This document shows, in pieces, positions 24,608 to 31,426 of a DNA stretch of 36,803 bases (positions are counted from its first letter, which is position 1; every line of letters begins with the position of its first letter). The notes under the pieces were generated by a model. The model searched no databases and was not told the origin of the DNA. It saw nothing but the letters and a program-made list of their open reading frames with translations. The position numbers were made by a program, and so were the translations under genes. This DNA comes from JBJXFK01 sp046155505. GTDB lineage: Bacteria; Planctomycetota; Phycisphaerae; UBA1845; Fen-1342. The stretch lies in assembly GCA_046155505.1 (NCBI GenBank), contig JBJXFK010000200.1, forward strand, positions 1-36,803. The letters run 5' to 3'.

Positions 24608-25152
24608 CAGAATTTTTCGCCCTTGAGCGCTTCTTTGAGGGCCTCTCTGAGGCGGGCAAATGGGTCGAGCAGGTCAACGGAGGCTTCGAGCGCTTGAACG
24701 ATACGCCCAACGGTCGGAGTATCCTGCTCATTTCTTCCGACATCATAGTGAAGTGTCGAGAGCGAGGACGCGTCTTCCGCCCCCTTCGCCAATCTGGCGA
24801 CCGCGCATTTGGAGACTCGACGAGCGTCGAGCAAATCGGGCGCGTCGACGAACAAGACGCTCGGAATGACACTCAGCCCGTCAGTAAGTAGCTTCGTCGC
24901 AATTACTGACACCTTGATGGTGTCATTCAATTTCTTGCCATACAGAATCTTCTGAATCGTACTTGGGCGCACGGGCGCGACATACGCGAAGTGAAGTGGT
25001 CGCGTCCCGTGATCCGTCACCAATAGCGCGCCGGCGTACCCCCCGTCCGCCGTTTGCGGACAGGACAGGTAACCGAGTACCACGGATTCGATGGAGTCCG
25101 CCAGCCGCGCTTCAGCCTGCGGCTGGACTTGGTCTCCGTGCGGCTGCGACAT
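24607..25152 (-). CDS. Unknown 181-residue partner of the SNF2-Mrr protein
   Basis: I do not recognise a named family. Soluble, no signal peptide or TM segment. The most distinctive part is residues 37-72, GGYAGALLVTD then RPLHFAYVAPVRPSTIQKILYG, followed by SVLFVDAPDLLDARR (98-112), suggesting an alpha/beta fold. The C-terminus (148-180) is an amphipathic helix rich in Leu, Ala and Lys. I have the impression that similar GGY-GALLVTD proteins exist in other bacteria, but I cannot verify this. AAGGA precedes ATG 25152. It starts 23 bases behind the dehydrogenase stop and is coupled by TGATG to the SNF2-Mrr gene, so the two form one translational unit, probably transcribed from the dehydrogenase promoter. 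A target-recognition or regulatory subunit is a guess. Confidence 0.8.
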   Translation of the reverse strand: MSQPHGDQVQPQAEARLADSIESVVLGYLSCPQTADGGYAGALLVTDHGTRPLHFAYVAPVRPSTIQKILYGKKLNDTIKVSVIATKLLTDGLSVIPSVLFVDAPDLLDARRVSKCAVARLAKGAEDASSLSTLHYDVGRNEQDTPTVGRIVQALEASVDLLDPFARLREALKEALKGEKF

Positions 25153-25175
25153 CGTGCTGTCCTTCTGGCCGACGA

Positions 25176-25319
25176 TCAGGCCTTGACGATCACCGCCTTC
25201 GACTTCTTAATGCCCTTCGTCGCATTTCGCGTATCAATCACCAGCGCCGCGTTCTTGCACACCATCTCGTAATCCACGTCGCTGTGATCGGTCGAGATCA
25301 GCACGCAGTCGTACTTCTT
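25176..25319. repeat. Direct-repeat copy forming the 3' end of the intact dehydrogenase gene
   Basis: Partner of 22022-22165 (offset exactly 3,154). Bases 25273-25319 are identical in both copies; the six mismatches lie between that block and the stop. If the cassette inserted site-specifically, the crossover lies within or at the edge of these 47 bases, and the rest up to the stop came with the element. Confidence 0.93.
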
Positions 25320-26504
25320 CACGTTCTCCGGCGTCAGCGGCACGCTGCGCAGGTGCGTGATGTTGTGCTCGCGCATTTCCTTGCCGCTCGGAATGAACGG
25401 ATCGTGATACGCCGGCTTCGCACCGTGCTTCTGCAACATCTCGATCAGGATCACCGACGGGCTTTCGCGCAGGTCGTCGATGTCCTTCTTGTACGCCAGG
25501 CCGAGCACCAGAATCTTCGCACCCTTGAGCGCCTTGCCCAGATGCTGGCTCATCGCCTCGGCCGTCTTGCTCACCACATATTCCGGCATGAACGTATTGA
25601 TCTCAGCCGCCAGCTCGATAAACCGCGTCGGCTTGCCGTACTGCCGCGCCTTCCACGACAGATACAGCGGATCGATCGGAATGCAGTGCCCACCGAGGCC
25701 GGGGCCGGGATAGAACGCCGAAAAGCCGAACGGCTTGGTCTTCGCCGCCTCGATCACTTCCCACACGTCGATGCCCATGCGGTCGAACAGCACCTTCAGC
25801 TCGTTGACCAGCGCGATGTTGATGCAGCGATAGACGTTTTCGACAATCTTCGCGCTCTCGGCGACCTCGCAACTCGACACCGCGACGACCGTATCGAGCA
25901 CCTGACCATAGAGAGCGTTCGCGAGCTTCGAGCTTTCCGGACCGATGCCGCCGACGACCTTCGGAATCTGCTTGGTGGTGATGTCCTTGCGACCCGGATC
26001 CTCGCGCTCGGGCGAAAACGCGAGGAAGTAATCCTGCTCGACCTTCAAGCCGCCGCGATCGAGAATCGGCTGGCAGAGTTCCTTGGTCGTGCCCGGGTAG
26101 GTCGTCGATTCGAGCACGACGAGCTGCCCCTTGCGCAGCGTCTTGCTGATCGCCTCGGTCGTGCCGACCACGAACCGCATGTCCGGATCCCAGTTCTTGG
26201 CCAGCGGCGTCGGCACGCAAATCAATATCGCGTCCGGCTTGTTGAGCTTCTTCATATCCGTCGTCGGCTCGAACAGACCCTGCTTGATCAGGCCCTTGAA
26301 ATGCGTGCCGGGCAGATGCTTGATATACGTCTTGCCGGCGTTCAGCATGTCGACCTTGCGCGTGTCGACGTCAAAGCCGATGACCTTGAAACCCGACGCG
26401 CAAAACTCGCGCACCAGCGGCAGCCCGACATAGCCGAGGCCCATGATGCCCACGACGGCTTTGCGCGACTGGATTTTGTCCATTAGTTGCTTGGCGAAGC
26501 TCAT
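25176..26504 (-). CDS. UDP-glucose/GDP-mannose dehydrogenase family protein (WbpA/WecC/TviB-like)
   Basis: NAD-dependent oxidation of a nucleotide sugar at C6 to the uronic acid, for surface polysaccharide; 442 residues. N-terminal Rossmann motif GIMGLGYVGLPLVREF, ESTTYPGTT, AFSPEREDPG, central helical domain with AKIVENVYRCINIALVNEL, catalytic Cys in GLGGHCIPIDPLYL, C-terminal domain LVLGLAYKKDIDDLRESP. The SPERxDPG and GGHCIPxDP forms point to UDP-HexNAc-type dehydrogenases rather than UDP-glucose dehydrogenase proper. ATG 26504 follows CCGGAG. The gene is full length, but its last 47 codons are one copy of the direct repeat and were probably supplied by the inserted cassette, which follows 23 bases behind. 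Confidence 0.93.
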   Translation of the reverse strand: MSFAKQLMDKIQSRKAVVGIMGLGYVGLPLVREFCASGFKVIGFDVDTRKVDMLNAGKTYIKHLPGTHFKGLIKQGLFEPTTDMKKLNKPDAILICVPTPLAKNWDPDMRFVVGTTEAISKTLRKGQLVVLESTTYPGTTKELCQPILDRGGLKVEQDYFLAFSPEREDPGRKDITTKQIPKVVGGIGPESSKLANALYGQVLDTVVAVSSCEVAESAKIVENVYRCINIALVNELKVLFDRMGIDVWEVIEAAKTKPFGFSAFYPGPGLGGHCIPIDPLYLSWKARQYGKPTRFIELAAEINTFMPEYVVSKTAEAMSQHLGKALKGAKILVLGLAYKKDIDDLRESPSVILIEMLQKHGAKPAYHDPFIPSGKEMREHNITHLRSVPLTPENVKKYDCVLISTDHSDVDYEMVCKNAALVIDTRNATKGIKKSKAVIVKA

Positions 26505-26608
26505 GAAACACGCTCCGGATGACTGACCCGATTGACCGCGCCCAACAATAGCGAATCGAGGGTTTTAGCCGACGCCGATACCCGCGACAAGCGGCCCGCC
26601 CTGAAACG

Positions 26609-26703
26609 ATTTTGGATTTTAGATTTTGGATTTTGGATTGCCGACACCCGCCATCGTCCGGCAGGCACGACCAATCCAAAATCCAAAATCCAAAATCCAA
26701 AAT
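26609..26703. repeat. Inverted pair of TTTTGGA heptamer arrays
   Basis: Left arm 26609-26640 has units TTTTGGA, TTTTAGA, TTTTGGA, TTTTGGA (26610-26637); right arm 26672-26703 has four TCCAAAA units. The 32-base arms pair with one mismatch around a 31-base GC-rich spacer. It occupies the gap between the S41 protease gene and the dehydrogenase on the minus strand and could end the protease transcript as a long stem. Translated, such arrays give repeated SKIQNPKSKIQNP, a spurious protein pattern. Confidence 0.88.
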
Positions 26704-26741
26704 TCCGACAAAGCTGCTATCGGCAGTGTGCCCGCCGCGAC

Positions 26742-29084
26742 TTAGGGCTTGTCATCCTTCACGGTCGTGCGGGCGAGGGCGGTCGGCCAGGGTAGGTCGC
26801 CGGCCAGTTTCACGCGCAGGTGCAGCAGTGCCGTTTCGATTTGCGGATCCACGTCCGACGCCTTGTGCGGGTCGCTACGCAGCAATTTGATGTCCTCTTC
26901 CGAAAGCAGATCAAACCCGTCCTTGTCTTTTTCCGACGCCGCCACTTCGTCGCCATCCGGATCGAGACTGTTGCCCTTCAACGCCTCAAGCTCGGCCTTG
27001 CGTGCCTCTTCGTCCGCCGGCGTGTCATGCTTCACTTCGTTGTGGATGATGTACGCCTGACGCTCGCGCTCGATGACCTTCGAAATTTCCTTCGGCGTCA
27101 GCTCGATCTTGTAATCCGGATCGACGCCCCAGATCTCGGCGTGCGGCAGCTTATGCGGCGAGCGGCCGTCGGGCAGGTAATAGAGCGAGGTCGTCAGCTT
27201 CAGCCGCGACGTCGGCTTGTCGTTGTTGCCGAACAGCAATTGCCGCGAAAGCGAAATCACTTTCTGTACGCTGCCTTTGCCGAAGCTGCGCTCGCCCAGC
27301 ACGACCGCCCGCGCATGATCCTGCAACGCGCCCGACAAGATCTCCGACGCGCTCGCGCTGCCGTCGTTGATCAACACCACCAGCGGCAATTCCGGAAAGT
27401 CCGGCTTGTGCGTAACGCCCAGGCTCTCGGAATTTTCCTTGCGACCGCGAGTCGAGACGATCTCGCCAGTGCCAAGGAACGTGCTGACGATGTCGCGCGC
27501 GACGTCGAGCAGCCCGCCGGGGTTATAGCGCAGGTCGAGAATCAACCCGCGCATGCCCTGCGTTTTGGCCTGCTTCAGCGCCGCTTCAAGCTCGTCATGC
27601 GAGTCTGGATTGAAGCCGGTCAGCTTCAGATAGGCGATGCCCGCCGTCTGATCGATCATGTAGTTCCACTTCTGAAGCTGTTCACCCTCCAGCCGATTGA
27701 CGCCGCGAACGGTCGTCAGGTTGATCGGGCGGCGCGTCAGTAGAACATCGAGTTTTTTGGCGACGGCGGGGCGGAAGATGGTCAGTGTGACCTTGGTTCC
27801 TTCCTTGCCGGTGATATTGCGAATCGCCTTCTCGGTCGACCAATCCTTCGTCGTCGTGCCGTCGACATCAACAATCAAATCGTCCGGCTGAATCCCCGCC
27901 TCCAGCGCGGGCGAATTCTCCAGCGGCGTGACGACCTTCAGTCGCCCGGTCATCTCGTCGATGCCGAGTTGAATGCCCACGCCGCAGAAATTCCCCATCA
28001 TCATCTTGTCGAATTCGGTCGCATCCGCCGGCCAGACCATCTGCGTGAACTGATCCAGCTTGCCCAGCGCGCCCTCGGCGAATTCGATCACCAAGAGTTG
28101 CTCGGGCAGCGAGACGCTATTCGTATTCAGATCGCGCACCGTCTTGAACACGCCCTTCAGCGCCGACGCGCCGAATTCATCGCGCGTCCCCTCGGGCTTC
28201 TTGCCTTCTTGCAGCTTCGCAAGCTGCTCTTCGAGCTTCTTCATGAAAAATGCTCGCGTGGTCGGATTGGCGATCCCGTCGAAAATCTTCGACCGGTCAT
28301 AGAGCTTCGTCGTGTGGCAGAGCGCGACCAAATTCTCGATCGCACCGACCGCCATCTCGCGGAAGCTCGGCTCCTTGAAATATTTGTCCGCCACCTCGTC
28401 GATCGCGCGATCCAACGTCTCGCGCGTCACGCCTTCCATGCGACGCTTGATCTCGTCCGCGTCGCGATACGTGCCTTCCAGTCGCACATAGCGCGTCGCC
28501 TTCTCGCGTCCCTCGCGGGCAACGTCGTCGTGCTGGTCCACGCGCTCGAGCACCATGAAGAACGACATCGCCTTCGACCAGCGCTCTTCCTTCACAAAGT
28601 GATCGGCGGCCGCCAGTGCCCGGCGACGAACCTCTTTCACCCATTCGGTTTGCACGAATTCGGTCGGACTCGCTGCATACGACGCCGCCTGCGCCGTGAA
28701 ACTCAGCGCCACGTAGGTCCGCTGAATCACGCGCTGCATGCGCTTTTCGTCGTCGAGATCGGCCTCGGCCTGCTTGCTCTCAATCGCCGCGACTTCGTCC
28801 AAAATTTTCTGTGCGTTGCATGCGTTCCACTCGAACGTCTCGCGCCGCAGTTGGTCGCGCTGCCCGACCAACTCGCGATGCTTCGCCAACCAGTTCTCGA
28901 CGCCGCAAACCTGCTCGGCCGGCGCACCGGAATCGCGCAGTTGCTTCAGCACGGTTTGCCCACGCTCATAGTCGCCGCGCAAAATCGCGTCGTACGCCGC
29001 GGACAGGGTCACGTCGGCAGCGGCCGAAACCGTCGCCAGGCAAACCAGCGTCAGCAGCCACATCGGTCGTCGGGATAGACGCAT
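26742..29084 (-). CDS. C-terminal processing peptidase (S41) with PDZ domain
   Basis: Exported serine protease, 780 residues, longer than simple CtpA proteins and closer to Prc/Tsp in size. Signal peptide at 1-23 (MRLSRRPMWLLTLVCLATVSAAA). Residues about 25-340 are a helical, repeat-like region. PDZ domain about 362-450 (GVGIQLGIDEMTGRLKVV, DLIVDVDG). Protease domain about 460-660 with the Ser/Lys dyad: INDGSASASEI (Ser 578) and GERSFGKGSVQ (Lys 603, Gln 607), the 25-residue spacing of E. coli Prc. The tail (660-780) is charged. ATG 29084 has AAGGA ahead. It should trim or degrade periplasmic proteins; targets are unknown. Confidence 0.92.
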   Translation of the reverse strand: MRLSRRPMWLLTLVCLATVSAAADVTLSAAYDAILRGDYERGQTVLKQLRDSGAPAEQVCGVENWLAKHRELVGQRDQLRRETFEWNACNAQKILDEVAAIESKQAEADLDDEKRMQRVIQRTYVALSFTAQAASYAASPTEFVQTEWVKEVRRRALAAADHFVKEERWSKAMSFFMVLERVDQHDDVAREGREKATRYVRLEGTYRDADEIKRRMEGVTRETLDRAIDEVADKYFKEPSFREMAVGAIENLVALCHTTKLYDRSKIFDGIANPTTRAFFMKKLEEQLAKLQEGKKPEGTRDEFGASALKGVFKTVRDLNTNSVSLPEQLLVIEFAEGALGKLDQFTQMVWPADATEFDKMMMGNFCGVGIQLGIDEMTGRLKVVTPLENSPALEAGIQPDDLIVDVDGTTTKDWSTEKAIRNITGKEGTKVTLTIFRPAVAKKLDVLLTRRPINLTTVRGVNRLEGEQLQKWNYMIDQTAGIAYLKLTGFNPDSHDELEAALKQAKTQGMRGLILDLRYNPGGLLDVARDIVSTFLGTGEIVSTRGRKENSESLGVTHKPDFPELPLVVLINDGSASASEILSGALQDHARAVVLGERSFGKGSVQKVISLSRQLLFGNNDKPTSRLKLTTSLYYLPDGRSPHKLPHAEIWGVDPDYKIELTPKEISKVIERERQAYIIHNEVKHDTPADEEARKAELEALKGNSLDPDGDEVAASEKDKDGFDLLSEEDIKLLRSDPHKASDVDPQIETALLHLRVKLAGDLPWPTALARTTVKDDKP

Positions 29085-29180
29085 GCTTCCAGTTCCTTTC
29101 GCGGGCTAGCCGGGGCGGCGGGGCGAGTCGGCAATGCGCGAGCGCAGCCTCTCCCGTCGTCCACCCCCTGGGGCCCAACC

Positions 29181-29186
29181 ATTATA
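29181..29186 (-). promoter_or_regulatory. Candidate -10 box for the S41 protease gene
   Basis: Perfect TATAAT on the minus strand in otherwise GC-rich DNA, about 97 bases ahead of ATG 29084. No good TTGACA lies 16-18 bases upstream, so only the -10 is supported. The 295-base divergent gap 29085-29379 holds no gene. Confidence 0.35.
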
Positions 29187-29379
29187 CGACGCTGGGAAAG
29201 ACGGATGCACCTCACCATTTTCGGTTACCGAGGTCAAACCGCACAACTCGTCGATCCGGACTTCGCCGGTCGCAACCCGGTATTCGCGCAACTTTCTGTT
29301 CATCGACCGGCCATGCCGTGCTCGGCGATTGCGACCGACGGTCAGTTGCGAGTCCGCGAAAAACCGCCATGATGCCCCC

Positions 29380-29958
29380 ATGCTGGCCCTCGCACCCACC
29401 AAACCCGCCGCCACCACGCCGACTACGCCGATCACGCTCATCGGCATCGACCCCGGCTTGCGACGCACGGGCTACGCGATCGTGCGGGAATCCGTCGCCG
29501 GCCGCCCGGACGGACGACTGGTCGAGGCCGGCCTCGTGAAGCTCGACCCCAAGGCGTCGCTCGAAAGCCGCCTCGCCGAGCTCGAGCACTCGCTGGTCGA
29601 GCTGCTCGACCGCCACACGCCGCAAGTGCTGGCCTGCGAACAGCTTTACGCCCACTACAAACACCCGCGCACGGCCATTCTCATGGGCCACGCGCGGGGC
29701 GTCATCCTCGCTCTCGCCGCCCGTCGGCACATTCGCGTGCTCAGCATCGCCTCGACGCACGTCAAGAAATTCCTCACCGGCGGCGGCCACGCCACCAAGC
29801 CGCAGATGCAGCGCGCTGTCGCCTTTACGCTCGGCCTGCCCGCCCCGCCGCAGCCGCACGACGTGGCCGACGCGATCGCCATCGGGCTGTGCGGCCTGCG
29901 CATGCTCTCGGCGGAGGGCACGACCGCGTCCGCCGCCGCGCGAGGGGCCCGACAATGA
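29380..29958 (+). CDS. ruvC: Holliday junction resolvase RuvC
   Basis: Endonuclease that cleaves Holliday junctions with RuvAB; 192 residues. Catalytic acidic residues: Asp in LIGIDPGLRRTGYAIV, Glu in VLACEQLYAHYKHPRTAI, and the C-terminal pair in PPQPHDVADAIAIGLC. The DNA-binding region KKFLTGGGHATKPQMQRAV is present. ATG 29380 is the start that leaves a short 18-residue Pro/Thr-rich extension before the family N-terminus; no obvious ribosome site helps the choice. It overlaps ruvA by 4 bases (ATGA). The usual partner ruvB is not nearby. Confidence 0.95.
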   Translation: MLALAPTKPAATTPTTPITLIGIDPGLRRTGYAIVRESVAGRPDGRLVEAGLVKLDPKASLESRLAELEHSLVELLDRHTPQVLACEQLYAHYKHPRTAILMGHARGVILALAARRHIRVLSIASTHVKKFLTGGGHATKPQMQRAVAFTLGLPAPPQPHDVADAIAIGLCGLRMLSAEGTTASAAARGARQ

Positions 29959-30587
29959 TCGTTCGCATTTCCGGCCTTCTCGCCGTCGCCGACGAGGGCA
30001 GCGCCGTGATCGACACGGGGCCGCTCGCGTACGAAGTGCTCGTGCCCGCGTCGGCACACGCCGATCTGCTACAGCGCGTCGGCAGCGACGTGACGCTCTT
30101 CACGCATCAATACATGGAAGGCAACCCGGCCCAAAGCCACCTGACGCCGCGCTTGCTCGGCTTTCTCACCGCCGACGATCGTGCGTTCTTTCAGGAGTTC
30201 ATCACCGTTCGCGGCGTCGGCATGCGCAAGGCCTTGCGAGCGATGGCCGCCCCCGCCCATCAAATCGCCGCGGCGATCGAGCAGGACGATCAGCGCAGCC
30301 TGACGCAATTGCCGGAGATCGGCAAAAAGCTCGCCGCGGAGATTGTCGCGACGTTGCGCGGCAAACTCGATCGATTCCGAGCCGCGGCCCCGAGCGCGAC
30401 AACGCCGCAGCGCGCGATCAGCGACATCCAGCGCGTGGCGATCGACATCCTGGTGCAATGGGGCGATCGGCGTAACGACGCCGAACGTCTGGTCGCTCTC
30501 GCCGTCGAAGCGGATTCGGCGCTCACCCAACCCGAGGACATCGTCCGCGCCGCGTACCGCGTCAAGCAAGGCGCGCTCCGCGCGTAG
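29955..30587 (+). CDS. ruvA: Holliday junction DNA helicase subunit RuvA
   Basis: Tetrameric protein that binds the junction and loads the RuvB motor; 210 residues. N-terminal OB-fold domain (MIVRISGLLAV, AYEVLVPA, VTLFTHQYMEG), helix-hairpin-helix pair in the middle (FITVRGVGMRKALRAMA and LTQLPEIGKKLAAEIVATLRGKL), and C-terminal domain III that contacts RuvB (RNDAERLVALAVE). The first hairpin reads GVGMRKAL instead of the common GVGPKxAL. ATG 29955 is set by the 4-base overlap with ruvC and GAGGGG just ahead. Convergent with the phosphoesterase gene. Confidence 0.95.
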   Translation: MIVRISGLLAVADEGSAVIDTGPLAYEVLVPASAHADLLQRVGSDVTLFTHQYMEGNPAQSHLTPRLLGFLTADDRAFFQEFITVRGVGMRKALRAMAAPAHQIAAAIEQDDQRSLTQLPEIGKKLAAEIVATLRGKLDRFRAAAPSATTPQRAISDIQRVAIDILVQWGDRRNDAERLVALAVEADSALTQPEDIVRAAYRVKQGALRA

Positions 30588-30610
30588 GCTGGGCACCGCC
30601 CACCATTTCA

Positions 30611-31240
30611 CTATCCGCGCGTCCGGACGACAAACTCACTCGGCGCGCCGCCTGGCCTGGCATAATCATCGACCACCCAAAACCGCACCAACTGCGTCCC
30701 CATCTCCAGCGTCGCCACCGTATACACGCTCGCCCGCTGCAGCGCCCCCGGGTTGATGAACCGTAGCGGACCGATCTGATCATCCGCGGCCAGATGCGTG
30801 TGGCCATACAGCACGATTCGCGCGCCGCCAATCAACCGATCGATGAGCGCGATATCGTCGCGCGTCGCCGCCCGATACACCTTGGCGAACGCCTCTTCAT
30901 GCCCGTGAAAGATCGCCAGTTTTCGACCGCCGAGTTCCAGCATCGCCGGCGCAACCGACGGCGTCGCCAAACCGACGACGCGGGCATAGTCATAGAGCGA
31001 CCGTTCGCCGATATCGTTGTTGCCCCACACCATCGTCACGGGTTGCCCGGCGAGCGCATCGAGCACGCTCTCGCCGCACACGTCGCCGCAATAGGCGAAC
31101 TGTGTCGCACCGAGCGTGCGCAGCATCTCGATCGCCCGCGTTGTGCGCTCGCCGCGCCCGTGCGAATCGGAGAGGATGCCGAGGATGGTCGGTTGCTTGG
31201 CGATGGAAACATGTTCGCCGGACGCCCCCGAAAATTCCAG
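30611..31240 (-). CDS. YfcE/MJ0936-type metallophosphoesterase
   Basis: Calcineurin-like phosphoesterase, 209 residues if started at 31240. All metal motifs are in the frame: ILGILSDSHG (D-x-H), FAYCGDVCGE (GD), MVWGNNDIGE (GNxD), FHGHEEA and LYGHTHLA. The first motif lies upstream of the first in-frame ATG (31126), so the real start must be further up. There is no in-frame ATG, GTG or TTG after the preceding stop. A CTG at 31240 stands 11 bases behind a perfect GAGGAG (31252-31257) and is the best candidate; otherwise a sequencing error is possible. Homologues act on cyclic or other phosphodiesters; the substrate is unknown. Confidence 0.8.
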   Translation of the reverse strand: MEFSGASGEHVSIAKQPTILGILSDSHGRGERTTRAIEMLRTLGATQFAYCGDVCGESVLDALAGQPVTMVWGNNDIGERSLYDYARVVGLATPSVAPAMLELGGRKLAIFHGHEEAFAKVYRAATRDDIALIDRLIGGARIVLYGHTHLAADDQIGPLRFINPGALQRASVYTVATLEMGTQLVRFWVVDDYARPGGAPSEFVVRTRG

Positions 31241-31426
31241 CGTGTATCCAACTCCTCAGGCGCGATTGTGACCTATTGCAAGGCGACGGCACCCCGAAAA
31301 CGCTACGATTTTCATCTTCAATCGCTCGGGAACCCCCGACACGCTGCCCGCGTCCAACCGTGCGGGTATAAATGCCGCTACGCCCGCGCGACCACGCCGG
31401 TCGCCGGGCCGTGACTGGAGTTCCAC

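Larger units (their letters stand above)
22166..25319. mobile_element. 3,154-bp cassette inserted at the 3' end of a dehydrogenase gene
   Basis: The cassette consists of the gene-restoring repeat copy (25176-25319), a 181-residue unknown gene, a SNF2-Mrr gene and a 129-base tail (22166-22294) that contains GAGTCGAGTCGAGTCGAG at 22236-22253. It is bounded by the 144-base direct repeat. Hand-counted GC in 22801-22920 is 60/120, against 37/60 in 25741-25800 of the dehydrogenase, suggesting a foreign origin. No integrase, transposase or terminal inverted repeat is visible, so it is non-autonomous or has lost its recombinase. Confidence 0.75.

Noticed and set aside
24963..26486. Long open frame on the + strand over the dehydrogenase gene (507 codons)
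   Set aside because: Antisense shadow of a clear enzyme gene in GC-rich DNA; Arg/His-rich and no domain motif.
26371..26700. Frame with DFGFWILDW and SKIQNLKSKI peptides
   Set aside because: Translation of the TTTTGGA arrays, a well-known spurious pattern, not a gene.
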